Shown: piece by piece, positions 9,793-18,715 of the stretch
Layout: each line of letters starts with the position of its first letter
Position numbering within the stretch: the first letter of the stretch is position 1
DNA from: Neorhizobium huautlense
Lineage (GTDB): Bacteria; Pseudomonadota; Alphaproteobacteria; Rhizobiales; Rhizobiaceae
DNA: 64,000 nucleotides
Direction of reading: 5' to 3'
NCBI RefSeq assembly: GCF_030811685.1
Contig: NZ_JAUSRF010000015.1
Coordinates: 1-64,000, forward strand
Translations under genes and position numbers: made by a program
Notes under the pieces: model-generated
Told to the model about the DNA's origin: nothing
The model's input: only the letters and a program-made list of their open reading frames with translations
Database searches by the model: none

Positions 9793-10683
9793 TCACCGCA
9801 CGCGTCTGCGCTCCGTCATCACCACCTGATAGTTCGACAGAACGATGATGGCGGCGCCGAGGAAGACGAACAGGTCGATCGCTTCCGAATAGGCGTAATA
9901 ACCGACGATCGCCGCCAGCGGCACGCGCAAGAAGTCGACCGGCATGACGATCGAGGCCTCCAGCCGTTTCAGCGCCTGGGCCAGGCAATAATGAGCCGTC
10001 AGCCCGCCTATGCCGGACACGAACATCCACGGCACAGAGACCATCTGTACCGGTTGCCAGTCGGTGAGTGCGGCCACGAAACCAAGTGGCAGCTGGATCA
10101 GGATCATCCAGACGACGATGACGCCCGGCGAGCAATGGCGTGTCAGTTCCTTCACCACGATCAGCGCGATGGCGAAACCGGCCGCCGCAATCAGCACCAG
10201 TCCGGCGGCGGGGTGGATCATGGCAAGGCCCGGCCGCACGATGACAAGCACGCCGATAAAGCCGCCGATGGTGGCGATGATGCGCGGTGTCGTCAGCTTT
10301 TCCTTGAGAAAAATCCAGGCAAAGAAGGCCGCCCAGATCGGCATGGTGAATTCCAGCGCGAAGACGGAAGCCAGAGGCAGGAAGACGATGCCGACCGTCC
10401 AGAGATATTGCGCGGTGAAATGCACGACATTGCGCAGAAAATGCAGTTTCAGCATCTTCATCTGCCGCACTTCGGGAAACAGTTTTCGCGCCACCACCAG
10501 GATGATCAGCAACCCGACCAAGGCGCGAAAAAACATCACCTGCTGGATCGACATCGTCGCTGCCATTTCGCGCGAGCCGATCGACATGCCGATGAAGGAT
10601 GCCATGCTGCCGGCCATCCACATGAGCCCGCGCCAAAACTCCGCCCGCCCTCCCGCAGTCGCGGTGAGACTGTTGTCTGCCAT
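9793..10683 (-). CDS. EamA-domain (DMT superfamily) permease
   Basis: 296 residues from ATG 10683, where GGAGG sits about 11 nt upstream. The open frame extends to 10866 but the extra residues are not family-like. It has ten predicted helices in two EamA repeats (about residues 15-145 and 160-290), the layout of RhaT/YdcZ/EamA metabolite exporters. The N-terminal hydrophilic extension is about 17 residues. The substrate is unknown. It converges on lepA and diverges from the YegP gene. Confidence 0.88.
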   Translation of the reverse strand: MADNSLTATAGGRAEFWRGLMWMAGSMASFIGMSIGSREMAATMSIQQVMFFRALVGLLIILVVARKLFPEVRQMKMLKLHFLRNVVHFTAQYLWTVGIVFLPLASVFALEFTMPIWAAFFAWIFLKEKLTTPRIIATIGGFIGVLVIVRPGLAMIHPAAGLVLIAAAGFAIALIVVKELTRHCSPGVIVVWMILIQLPLGFVAALTDWQPVQMVSVPWMFVSGIGGLTAHYCLAQALKRLEASIVMPVDFLRVPLAAIVGYYAYSEAIDLFVFLGAAIIVLSNYQVVMTERRRVR

Positions 10684-10919
10684 GAAATTTAAAACCTCCA
10701 ACCCTGTGGCGACAGGTATGGGCCTTCGGGCGGGGTGAAGTCCATCGACATTATGTCGCTGAAGGAATGCGCGGATGTCAGGCCGGCGGTTTTCTCGTCG
10801 CGCTGGCTTACTTGACTTCGTCCGCGCTGCATTACACTTTGCTGATGCATGGCGACGACGCGCCATGCGCTAGCCGGGTTCATGGCCAGATTCATGATTG
10901 CTTCATGGGGAGGTTTCGC

Positions 10920-11294
10920 ATGCACAGGTTCAAGATCGTGAAGGCTGCAAACGAGCAGTTCCGCGTCCAGTTCGTTTATAACGCCGAAGTCATGGTCTGG
11001 TCGGAAAACTACGCGTCCAAGGCCAGCGCCAAGAACTGCATCGAATCGATCAAGAAGAATGCGCCCGGCGCCGCGACCGTGGACCTGACCAAGGACGAGA
11101 CCGGGTCGGGTTATCGTTTCGAGATCGCCGAGAGCAAGAATGGCGAACGTTTCGTGCGCTTCAAGGCTGCCAATGGCGAGGCCATGGTGCGCTCCGAACT
11201 TTATGCCTCCAAGGCAAGCGCCAAGAACTGCATCGAGTCGGTGAAAAAGAATGCCCCCGGGGCCGACACCGTCGACGAGACCGTTTCGGCCTGA
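10920..11294 (+). CDS. YegP-family protein with two DUF1508 repeats
   Basis: 124 residues made of two tandem DUF1508 units (about 4-55 and 65-117). They share the motif YASKASAKNCIES.KKNAPGA at 31-51 and 95-115, so the gene arose by internal duplication. Each unit is a small beta-beta-beta-alpha fold. The molecular role of YegP is not established; such proteins are abundant small cytosolic proteins. The start is fixed by GGGGAGG 6 nt before ATG 10920, although the frame is open upstream. The spacer upstream holds a promoter-like CTTGAC at about 10813. A GC hairpin ends the unit. Confidence 0.85.
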   Translation: MHRFKIVKAANEQFRVQFVYNAEVMVWSENYASKASAKNCIESIKKNAPGAATVDLTKDETGSGYRFEIAESKNGERFVRFKAANGEAMVRSELYASKASAKNCIESVKKNAPGADTVDETVSA

Positions 11295-11348
11295 CCTGCC
11301 GGTCCCCTTGTTTTCGAGCACCGGTTTTTCGACCGCCAAGCGAGACTG

Positions 11349-11373
11349 CACCGCCCGCAACTGAGGGGCGGTG
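11349..11373 (+). terminator. hairpin terminator after the yegP-like gene
   Basis: 8-bp inverted repeat CACCGCCC (11349-11356) / GGGCGGTG (11366-11373), followed by TTGTGTT. It is T-rich but not a pure T-run. About 80 bases of AT-rich sequence (11395-11475) follow, which should contain the promoter of the next gene. Confidence 0.55.
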
Positions 11374-11508
11374 TTGTGTTCTGGTACTCGCTTTTCGGAA
11401 TATAGAAATCTGACAATAAGTTATAAATACAATGATTTCAAATGTTTACGCTACTTTAGAGAGTGCGCGTTAGGCTTGCCGTAGTTTAAACGAATCAGTG
11501 TCCCGCCG

Positions 11509-14500
11509 ATGCCGCAGCCCGTCGCCGATTATCTGAACCTTTCGACCGAGGTTCGCGCCCTCAATCAGCTCTTCGCCACGGTGAAGTATGATGTTGATGG
11601 CAAGATAACCGCTGCCAATCCGCATTTCCTGCGCATGATGGGTTATGATCTCAGCGAATTGCTGGGCGCGACCGATACGTTGTTCCTGTCCAAGTCCGCC
11701 GAACGTGGCCGCCAGAAAGACCTCTGGCAGAAATTGCGCGCCGGCGAGCAGCGGGAAATGATTTCGTTATGGATCGCCAAGCTGGGTGGCGAACTCTGGC
11801 TGCAATCGCGTTATGTGCCGATCCAGACGGAAGACGGCACAGTCACTGAAATTCTGCAGATCGTCACCGATGTCACGCGCGAAAAGGCGCGTGAGGCCGA
11901 CGAGCGCGGCCAGATCGCCGCCATCAACGCCAATCAGGCGGTGGTGCATTTTTCGCTGGATGGCATGGTGCTGGATGCCAATGCCCAGTTTCTTCATGCC
12001 ACCGGTTATGCGCTGCACGAAATCATCGGATGTCACCATTCGATCTTCGTGCATGACCCCGATACGGTGGAATATCGCGAATTCTGGCGCTCGCTCGCCC
12101 GTGGTGAACACAAGGCCGGCGAATACCGCCGCCGCCGCCGGGATGGCGAGGATGTCTGGCTGCAGGCGCTCTACAGCCCGATCTTCGATCCCGCCGGCCG
12201 GCTGATGAAGATCGTCAAATATGCAAGCGACGTGACCACGCAGAAGCTGCGCCAGGCCGATTACGAGTGGCAGATCAACGCCATTCATAAATCGAACAGC
12301 GTCATCACCTTCGACATGCATGGCACCATCCTCGATGCCAACGAACAGTTTCTCGAAGCGGTCGGTTATACGCTGGACGAAGTGCAGGGCAGGCATCACA
12401 AGATGTTCGTCGAGCGTTCGCATGCGCATGGCACGCAATACGCCACCTTCTGGAACGATCTGCGCAAGGGGCGGCATCGCTCCGGCCTGTTCAAGCGCTT
12501 CGCCAAGGATGGCGAGGAAATCTGGCTGCAGGCCACCTATAACCCGATCTTCGATGCCAATGGCAAACCGGTCAAGGTCGTCAAATACGCATCCGTCGTG
12601 ACCGACGAGCGGCTGGTGCAGGCCGAGCATGAGGGCCAGATCGCTGCCATTCACAATGCCCAGTGCGTCGTCTCCTTCGAACTCGACGGCACAATCATCG
12701 AAGCCAATGAGAATTTTCTGTCGGCAACCGGTTACAAGTTCATCGATGTGCGGGGACAGCATCATCGCATGTTCGTTGAACAGGACGAGGCTGACAGCCA
12801 GGAATATCAGGCATTCTGGGCCGATCTCGCACAAGGCAATTTTCGCGCCGGTGAATACAAGCGTATCGGCAAGAATGGCCACGAAGTCTGGCTTCAGGCC
12901 ACCTACAATCCGATCAAGGACCTGAGCGGCCGGCCGTTCAAGGTCGTCAAATATGCGACGGATGTGACCGAGGCAAAACTGCGCCAGGCGGATTATCAGG
13001 GGCAGATCGAGGCGATCCACAAATCGCAGGGTGTCGCGGTCTTCGATCTCGACGGCACGGTCATCGATCTCAACCCGAATTTCCTGCACATGCTCGGTTA
13101 TGAACTCGATGAAATCAGAGGCCGGCATCACTCGGTCCTCATCGCCCGTGATGAAGCCGCCAGTGAGGATTATGTCGGCTTCTGGGATACGCTGCGCTCC
13201 GGCAGTTATCATTCCGGCATGTACAAGCGTGTCGGCAAGGATGGTCGCGAGATCTGGATCCAGGCCAGTTACAACCCGATCTTCGACCTCAACGGCAAAC
13301 CGACCAAGGTCATCAAGTATGCGACGGATGTGAGTTCCAACGTGGAACTGGCGGCGGCCTTCGACGATGCCCGCCGTCAGGCACAGCACGATTCCGCCAC
13401 CTCGCTGCCGAACCGCGTGAAACTGTCATCCTACATGGAAAACTGCCTGGCCGGTCCTGCCGGCAGCATGGTGGTTTTCTATCTCGATCTCGATCGCTTC
13501 AAGCCGATCAACGACACCTATGGCCATCATGTCGGTGACCGCGTGCTTGGCGAAGTTGCCGACCGCATGCGTCGCGCCTTGCGGGATGACCAGATCGTCG
13601 CACGTGTCGGTGGCGACGAGTTCGTCATCGCGGCCCCCGGCATGCCGACGGAGGCGATCGAACGTTTCTGCACGCATATCCATGATATCGTCACGGCGCC
13701 GATCCGCCATGAAGGTGTCGAACTGTCTGTCGGCGTCTCCATCGGTGTGGCGATGTCGCCGTCCGATGGCACGACGCCGGACGAATTGCTGCGGGCGGCC
13801 GATGCCGCTCTCTACCGGTCCAAGGAAAACGGTCGCGGCCAGTTCAGCTTCTTTTCGATCGACATGAACTGCAAGGTCGCCGTGCAGCGGCAGATGACGG
13901 AAGGCATGCGCAACAGCCTTGCCGCCGGTGAATTTTATCTCGAATACCAGCCGCGTTTCGATGCGCGCGGCCGTCATATCCGCAGCGCGGAAGCGCTGGT
14001 GCGCTGGGCGCACCCGGAACGCGGCCGCATCAGCCCGGCGGAGTTCATTCCGCTCGCCGAACAGAATGGCCTGATCGTGCCGCTCGGTGACTGGATCATG
14101 CGCACCGCCTGCGAAACCGCCACCCATTGGCACGGTATCGGCGTGTCCGTAAACGTCTCGCCCGTGCAGTTCCGCGATGCCGATTTCGTGCAGAAGGTGC
14201 GTGATTGCCTTGAGGAAACCGGGCTTGAACCATCCCTGCTGGAGCTTGAAGTCACCGAAGGCATTCTCCTGGAAGATGCCGATCGCGCCATCAGTCTGCT
14301 CAAGGAGCTCAAGAAAGTCGGCGTGACCCTTGCCATGGACGATTTCGGCACCGGTTATTCATCGCTCAGCTACCTGCGCAACTTCCCGTTCGATGTCATC
14401 AAGATCGACCGCAGTTTCGTGTCCGATCTCGACCGCAAGGAAAGCGCCCGCCCGATCGTGCAGGCCATTCTCGGCCTTGGCCGCGCGCTCGGCATTTCCG

Positions 14501-14676
14501 TCACCGCCGAAGGTGTCGAGACGAACGAACAGCTGGCAATCCTCACCGCAGATCATTGCAACGAGGTTCAGGGTTTTCTGCTTGCCCGTCCACTCAGGGC
14601 AGAGCAGGTGGCAGAATTGCTGCAGGAAATGCCGGAACTGGCGGTTCGCAACCGGCCACAAAGACTGGCCAGCTGA
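11509..14676 (+). CDS. five-PAS GGDEF-EAL c-di-GMP signalling protein
   Basis: 1055 residues with no signal peptide or membrane helix, so cytosolic. PAS 1 lies at about 12-125. Four near-identical PAS/PAC units begin at about 135, 255, 377 and 499 (spacing 120-122). Each opens with QI.AI..., carries a GCHH, GRHH or GQHH motif, and ends in a VKYA or IKYA element before the linker. The GGDEF domain (about 620-785) has an intact GGDEF at 701-705, but the inhibitory RxxD site reads RDDQ (692-695). The EAL domain (about 795-1045) keeps E828, N882, E914, D944/D945, K965, E1001 and Q1021. Both diguanylate cyclase and phosphodiesterase activity are therefore possible, tuned by ligand or redox sensing in the PAS array. 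The gene is monocistronic, with an AT-rich promoter region upstream and a strong terminator. Confidence 0.95.
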   Translation: MPQPVADYLNLSTEVRALNQLFATVKYDVDGKITAANPHFLRMMGYDLSELLGATDTLFLSKSAERGRQKDLWQKLRAGEQREMISLWIAKLGGELWLQSRYVPIQTEDGTVTEILQIVTDVTREKAREADERGQIAAINANQAVVHFSLDGMVLDANAQFLHATGYALHEIIGCHHSIFVHDPDTVEYREFWRSLARGEHKAGEYRRRRRDGEDVWLQALYSPIFDPAGRLMKIVKYASDVTTQKLRQADYEWQINAIHKSNSVITFDMHGTILDANEQFLEAVGYTLDEVQGRHHKMFVERSHAHGTQYATFWNDLRKGRHRSGLFKRFAKDGEEIWLQATYNPIFDANGKPVKVVKYASVVTDERLVQAEHEGQIAAIHNAQCVVSFELDGTIIEANENFLSATGYKFIDVRGQHHRMFVEQDEADSQEYQAFWADLAQGNFRAGEYKRIGKNGHEVWLQATYNPIKDLSGRPFKVVKYATDVTEAKLRQADYQGQIEAIHKSQGVAVFDLDGTVIDLNPNFLHMLGYELDEIRGRHHSVLIARDEAASEDYVGFWDTLRSGSYHSGMYKRVGKDGREIWIQASYNPIFDLNGKPTKVIKYATDVSSNVELAAAFDDARRQAQHDSATSLPNRVKLSSYMENCLAGPAGSMVVFYLDLDRFKPINDTYGHHVGDRVLGEVADRMRRALRDDQIVARVGGDEFVIAAPGMPTEAIERFCTHIHDIVTAPIRHEGVELSVGVSIGVAMSPSDGTTPDELLRAADAALYRSKENGRGQFSFFSIDMNCKVAVQRQMTEGMRNSLAAGEFYLEYQPRFDARGRHIRSAEALVRWAHPERGRISPAEFIPLAEQNGLIVPLGDWIMRTACETATHWHGIGVSVNVSPVQFRDADFVQKVRDCLEETGLEPSLLELEVTEGILLEDADRAISLLKELKKVGVTLAMDDFGTGYSSLSYLRNFPFDVIKIDRSFVSDLDRKESARPIVQAILGLGRALGISVTAEGVETNEQLAILTADHCNEVQGFLLARPLRAEQVAELLQEMPELAVRNRPQRLAS

Positions 14677-14715
14677 GCCGCCATCATCCAGCCAATTACT
14701 CCGACCGGACAAACG

Positions 14716-14753
14716 AAAAGAGGCGCCTTGCGGATATCGCAGGCGCCTCTTTT
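14716..14753. terminator. bidirectional intrinsic terminator
   Basis: 13-bp perfect inverted repeat (14716-14728 AAAAGAGGCGCCT, 14741-14753 its complement). It gives a T-run on both strands between the convergent PAS-GGDEF-EAL gene and the GH25 gene. Confidence 0.88.
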
Positions 14754-14779
14754 GTATTCAGTGGTATCGGTCGCCAGCC

Positions 14780-15904
14780 TTACCGGCTGGCGACGCCGCC
14801 CGAACCGCGCTGGCGGTTCAGCCAGTTGTGCCACTGCTGTTCGCTGCCGTTGAACACGTTGAGGTCGATCTTGCCGGTCACGCCATGCGACAGGCCGGAG
14901 CCGGAATATTGCCAGAACACCCATTTGCGGCCCGGATAGACTTTTGACGGATGCTGGGCGACGGCGCGCAGCCAGAACGGATAGTTTTCGAATTCACCGC
15001 GCAGGTTGTCCTTGTAGAAATCGGGCGCGGTGTAGATCACCGGACGCTGGCCGTAATGGCGCTCCAGCTTGTCCATGAACACCTGCATCTTCTCGATCAC
15101 ACGCGCTTTCGAAAGCCGCATCTTGCAGGCCGATTCGCCATTGTATTCGACATCGATCACCGGCGGCAGCGCATCCGGCTCGCGCGGCACGTTACGGATG
15201 AACCAGTCGGCCTGCTCGCTGGCGGCGCGGCACCAGTAGAAGAAGTGATAGGCACCCCGGCGAATGCCGGCGTCCTTGGCGCGTCGCCAGTTGGTCCTGA
15301 ACATCGGGTCGAGATGATCGCCGCCATCGGTCGCCTTGATATAGGCGAAGTTGGCGCCCTGGGTTCTCAGTTTCGGCCAGTCGATCTCCCCCTGCCAGCG
15401 GGAGACATCAACGCCGTGAACGGCAAAATGGCGTGGCTGCACCTTGCCGAAATTGATCGGCTTGGCATCGCGGAACTGGCGGCTGTAGATGCGCGAGCGG
15501 GCGGCGGCACTCATCGTGCCGGACGAAAGCGCTGCGGTCTCCATCATGCCGGCCGGACGCTGCAAGGGCAGTGGTGTTGCCGGCATGCCGACGGTGCTTT
15601 CCGAGACGGGCAGGCGGCCCGTTCGGCTTGCCGCCATGGTTTCCATGGGTTCGATCGGCGCCGATGCGTGGTCGCTCGGCGTCGATCCGGCCCAGGCCAG
15701 GACTTCCTGGTGCTGTGGCTGCGGTGCCGCGGTCATGGAAGGACCGCCAACACTGGCGACCGGAACCGGCGGTGCCGGCTGAATGGAGCTGGTCATCTCG
15801 CGGGAAGGCCGCGTCGGCACCAGGGATTCCGGTGTCGTGCTCGATGAACAACTGCTCAACAGCAGCGTGGCCATGAAAAATGCAGGCTTGATCGCTTTAT
15901 GCAT
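14780..15904 (-). CDS. GH25 (lysozyme-like muramidase) lipoprotein
   Basis: 374 residues. The N-terminus is a lipoprotein signal with lipobox LSSC (Cys19). A Ser/Pro/Thr-rich, low-complexity linker follows to about residue 160, then a GH25 domain (about 164-370). Family landmarks are present: HGVDVSRWQG with the first catalytic Asp, FAYIKATDGG, RGAYHFFYW, the DVEYN acid segment, FWQYSGSG, and IDLNVFNG near the end. GH25 enzymes cleave the N-acetylmuramic-acid linkage of peptidoglycan. Lipid anchoring puts it at the periplasmic face of the envelope, fitting wall remodelling rather than secretion. It is monocistronic. Confidence 0.92.
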   Translation of the reverse strand: MHKAIKPAFFMATLLLSSCSSSTTPESLVPTRPSREMTSSIQPAPPVPVASVGGPSMTAAPQPQHQEVLAWAGSTPSDHASAPIEPMETMAASRTGRLPVSESTVGMPATPLPLQRPAGMMETAALSSGTMSAAARSRIYSRQFRDAKPINFGKVQPRHFAVHGVDVSRWQGEIDWPKLRTQGANFAYIKATDGGDHLDPMFRTNWRRAKDAGIRRGAYHFFYWCRAASEQADWFIRNVPREPDALPPVIDVEYNGESACKMRLSKARVIEKMQVFMDKLERHYGQRPVIYTAPDFYKDNLRGEFENYPFWLRAVAQHPSKVYPGRKWVFWQYSGSGLSHGVTGKIDLNVFNGSEQQWHNWLNRQRGSGGVASR

Positions 15905-16201
15905 CGGTATCCGTACGCATCACATGTCCGGCGCCTGACGCGGCAAACCGGAACCATTGGAGACAGTGCTAACGGAAGATTACCGGAAAAGACTGAATGC
16001 AATCTTTACGAACGAACGGTCCGGCTGCTCAAAATTTAGGTGTATTGCCAACGGAATTGACGGAGATCACCTCCAAAGTTGCGCGGATGCAGCATATGGT
16101 GGGCATGCGGGGAGGGATCGCCTGCCTCAGGGGATTCTCATCGCGCATGTCCGGCCCACGAAAGCAGGCCGGCCCTTTTCGTATTCAATGGTGGTTTGGG
16201 A
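15905..16201. other. intergenic region with an orphan plus-strand terminator
   Basis: A 297-bp spacer holding the promoter of the GH25 gene at its left end. No reading frame in it has a ribosome-binding site and coding composition. An intrinsic-terminator-like hairpin lies at 16151-16179 on the plus strand although no plus-strand gene precedes it. A small RNA of up to ~200 nt is possible (see findings). Confidence 0.4.
16151..16179 (+). terminator. orphan intrinsic terminator, candidate end of a small RNA
   Basis: Stem CCGGCC (16151-16156) / GGCCGG (16167-16172) with a 10-nt loop, then CCC and TTTT. On the minus strand there is no T-run, so it does not serve the aminopeptidase gene that ends at 16202. 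Confidence 0.5.
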
Positions 16202-17452
16202 TCAGGCCCATTCGCCCTTGCGCATGACCGGCTTTATTGAACCGTCAGCACTGATGCCGTCGATATCCACCTTGTCGGAACCGATCATCCAGTCGATGTG
16301 GATGAGGCTGGAATTGCCGCCCTTGGCCGCAATCTGTTCCTGGCTGAGCGATGCACCATCGAGGAAACATTTCGAATAGCACTGGCCGAGCGCGATGTGG
16401 CAGGAGGCATTTTCGTCAAACAACGTGTTGTAGAACAGGATGCCGCTGGCCGAAATCGGCGAGGAATGCGGCACCAGGGCCACTTCACCGAGGCGTCGCG
16501 CACCTTCATCCGTATCCAGCACCTTGTTGAGCACTTCCTCGCCCTTGGTGGCCTTCGCCTCGACGATGCGGCCGCCCTCGAATTTCACCTGAATACCGTC
16601 GATCAGCGTGCCCTGATGCGACAGAGGCTTGGTGCTGGACACATATCCTTCCACCTTCAGCGCGTGCGGCGTGGTGAACACTTCCTCGGTCGGGATGTTC
16701 GGGTTGCAGGTGATGCCGTTCTTGGCGGTGGATTCGCCGCCATGCCATTCGTGGTCGTCTGCCAGACCGATCGTCACATCCGTGCCCGGGCCGGTGAACT
16801 TGAGGGCCGAAAAACGCTCGCCGTTCAGCCAGGTGGAGCGCTTGCGCAGGTTGGCATTGTGCTGTGTCCACGCCGCGACCGGATCGTCGAGATCGACACG
16901 CGAGGCGGCAAAGATCGCATCGGCCAGCTTCTTGATCGCTTCCTGCTCGCCAAGTTCCGGAAACACCTGTTTTGCCCAGGCCGGGTTGGGGTAGGAGATG
17001 ATGTTCCAGTTGATGTCGAAATTGGAGATCTTTTCGAGCGCCGGCTTGTAGGCCATCGAATTGGCCTTGTTGGCACGCGCCACCTTGGAGGGATCCTGAC
17101 CCGCCAGCATCATCGGGTTGTCGCCGGCAATCGCCAGACGCGCAGCATTGCCGGCAAAAGCCTTGGCCATGCCCCCGTAAAGCCAGCCGGACGCCTTGTC
17201 GAAACTGGCATCGGGCGCATGGCGGTAACGCGAAAGCGTGGTGTCCTCGTCGGAATAGAAGGTCGTCACCAGCCCGGCGCCGGCCATATAGGCGTGGCGG
17301 GTGATCATCCGCACCAGCGGGATGGCGGCAAGCGGTGCCGTCATCACCAGATCCTGGCCGGCTTCCAGCCTCAGGCCCACCTTCACCGCCACTTCGGCGA
17401 GTTTTTCCAGCTTCTTGGGGTCGACCGTGGCGATATCGGAATGGATGTTCAT
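16202..17452 (-). CDS. M29-family aminopeptidase (AmpS/PepS-like)
   Basis: 416 residues, the usual length for M29 metallo-aminopeptidases. The sequence is collinear with the family: the N-terminal domain LEKLAEVAVKVGLRLEAGQD, then the C-terminal metal-binding domain with CNPNIPTEEVFTTPH, the GEVALVP glutamate, HIALG, and the terminal HIDWMIGS. These residues bind two divalent metals (Zn/Co). It removes N-terminal amino acids from peptides in the cytosol. It sits alone, 67 nt downstream of ybaK on the same strand. Confidence 0.92.
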   Translation of the reverse strand: MNIHSDIATVDPKKLEKLAEVAVKVGLRLEAGQDLVMTAPLAAIPLVRMITRHAYMAGAGLVTTFYSDEDTTLSRYRHAPDASFDKASGWLYGGMAKAFAGNAARLAIAGDNPMMLAGQDPSKVARANKANSMAYKPALEKISNFDINWNIISYPNPAWAKQVFPELGEQEAIKKLADAIFAASRVDLDDPVAAWTQHNANLRKRSTWLNGERFSALKFTGPGTDVTIGLADDHEWHGGESTAKNGITCNPNIPTEEVFTTPHALKVEGYVSSTKPLSHQGTLIDGIQVKFEGGRIVEAKATKGEEVLNKVLDTDEGARRLGEVALVPHSSPISASGILFYNTLFDENASCHIALGQCYSKCFLDGASLSQEQIAAKGGNSSLIHIDWMIGSDKVDIDGISADGSIKPVMRKGEWA

Positions 17453-17519
17453 GGAGATGCTTGCCTGTTTTCAAAAAACGATGAAACAGACATAGACCTG
17501 CAGCCTGCGGATTTGAAGG

Positions 17520-17996
17520 TCAGTCAGCTATCAGGGGCGCGACAATTGCCTTCAAGGCTCGTTGCGCATCCTTCGGGTTCAATCGGACCTGCAATCCGCG
17601 CTGCCCGCCATTCATGTAGACCAGCGGCTCATCCATCGCGGCGATCTCGATGGCGGTCGGCACCTGCTTTTTCTGGCCGAAAGGGCTGATGCCACCGACA
17701 TGATAGCCGGTCAAACGCTCGGCATCGGCGGGTTTCATCATATGCGCCGACTTGCCGCCGAAAGCGGAAGCCAGCTTTTTCATCGAGACTTCACGGTCGG
17801 ACGGCACGACCACGCAGACCGGCTTGCCATCCAGTTCGGCCATCAAGGTCTTCAGCACACGGTGCGGTTCCTCGCCGATCGCCTCCGCCGCCTGCAGGCC
17901 CACACGCTCGGCATTGGGGTCATAGTCATAGGTCACGGTCTCGAAGCCGACACCGGCCTTGGAGAGCGTCTGTGTGGCGCGCGTCGTCTTCGACAT
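17520..17996 (-). CDS. ybaK: Cys-tRNA(Pro) deacylase YbaK
   Basis: 158 residues covering one YbaK/aminoacyl-tRNA editing domain. It has the conserved lysine region VLKTLMAEL, CVVVPSDREVSMKKLA, and the substrate-pocket motif YHVGGISPFGQKK. This trans-editing factor hydrolyses Cys-tRNA(Pro) made in error by prolyl-tRNA synthetase. It starts with MSKTTRATQTLSKAG, typical of the ybaK/ebsC type. It follows the ArsC-like gene by 12 nt on the same strand, so the two are probably co-transcribed. Confidence 0.92.
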   Translation of the reverse strand: MSKTTRATQTLSKAGVGFETVTYDYDPNAERVGLQAAEAIGEEPHRVLKTLMAELDGKPVCVVVPSDREVSMKKLASAFGGKSAHMMKPADAERLTGYHVGGISPFGQKKQVPTAIEIAAMDEPLVYMNGGQRGLQVRLNPKDAQRALKAIVAPLIAD

Positions 17997-18008
17997 CGTC
18001 GTTCGTCC

Positions 18009-18359
18009 TTACTTGCCGAAAGCTTCGGCATAGATTTCCGGCTTGAAGCCGACCAGCAGCGCACCGTCCTTTTCCAGAACCGGCCGCTTGATCATCGACG
18101 GCTGTTCCAGCATCAGGCCAATCGCCTTGTCGCGGTTCATGTCGGCCTTGGCCTCGTCAGGCAGTTTCTTGAAGGTCGTGCCGGCGCGGTTCAGCACCGT
18201 TTCCCATCCTGCCTTGTCCGTCCAGGTCTGAAGATGAGCCAGATCAATGCCGGATGCCTTAAAATCGTGGAAAGTGTAGTCGATGCCGTGGTCTTCCAGC
18301 CAGGTGCGCGCCTTTTTCATCGTGTCGCAGTTCTTGATGCCGAAAATCGTAACGCTCAT
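18009..18359 (-). CDS. ArsC/Spx-like reductase, YffB type
   Basis: 116 residues from ATG 18359, chosen because GGGAGAG precedes it and MSVTIFGIKNCDTMKKA is the family start. It has a thioredoxin-like ArsC fold with the single active-site Cys in IKNCDT and no CXXC. The late KRPVLE segment, with the conserved arginine, also fits. YffB proteins are GSH-dependent thiol reductases of unclear substrate and are not true arsenate reductases. It is the first gene of a likely operon with ybaK. Confidence 0.9.
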   Translation of the reverse strand: MSVTIFGIKNCDTMKKARTWLEDHGIDYTFHDFKASGIDLAHLQTWTDKAGWETVLNRAGTTFKKLPDEAKADMNRDKAIGLMLEQPSMIKRPVLEKDGALLVGFKPEIYAEAFGK

Positions 18360-18526
18360 CCGGTCTCTCCCTTGTCGAAATTCGACCATTGAAATGCCTC
18401 CAAAACCGGCAGGGGACAAGTGGAAATACAGGCAGGCAGCGTTGTTTTGCATGGCTCCCATCTAACCTTGTGCATTGAATGCAAAGCAGCTCGGGAGCAT
18501 ATTCTAATCAACAAAAGGAGATGCAC

Positions 18527-18697
18527 ATGTCCACGAACCTCAAGAACATGCGCGGTGGTTTTATTGGCCGTGCAATCGCTGTTTTCGGTGCTGCCACCGC
18601 CGCTTCTGCCGCCGTTGAAGGCGGTCGCAAGCCGCAGGCCCGCGACCTCAAGACCCTCGGCATCGATCCGAAGGCTTTCGACCGCGTACAGTTCTAA
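18527..18697 (+). CDS. 56-residue hypothetical protein
   Basis: I do not recognise this family, but the gene looks real. AAAAGGAG lies 6 nt before ATG 18527 (an in-frame ATG at 18521 is too close to it), third positions are GC-rich, and a terminator follows 18 nt after the stop. The N-terminal half (about 10-31) is a hydrophobic, Ala-rich helix with a GGFIGR lead. It may be membrane-associated. The C-terminal half is charged and ends DLKTLGIDPKAFDRVQF. A perfect palindrome, TGCATT-G-AATGCA (18471-18483), lies upstream and could be an operator. Confidence 0.7.
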   Translation: MSTNLKNMRGGFIGRAIAVFGAATAASAAVEGGRKPQARDLKTLGIDPKAFDRVQF

Positions 18698-18715
18698 GCA
18701 GTGCTTTGATGATCT

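Noticed and set aside
11767..13389. 540-residue minus-strand open frame inside the PAS region
   Set aside because: Antisense to five well-conserved PAS domains. Its own repeats simply mirror the PAS repeats.
11900..13400. Regular repeats resembling a repeat array or CRISPR
   Set aside because: The period is ~360 bp, in frame, and encodes PAS domains. There are no short identical repeats with unique spacers.
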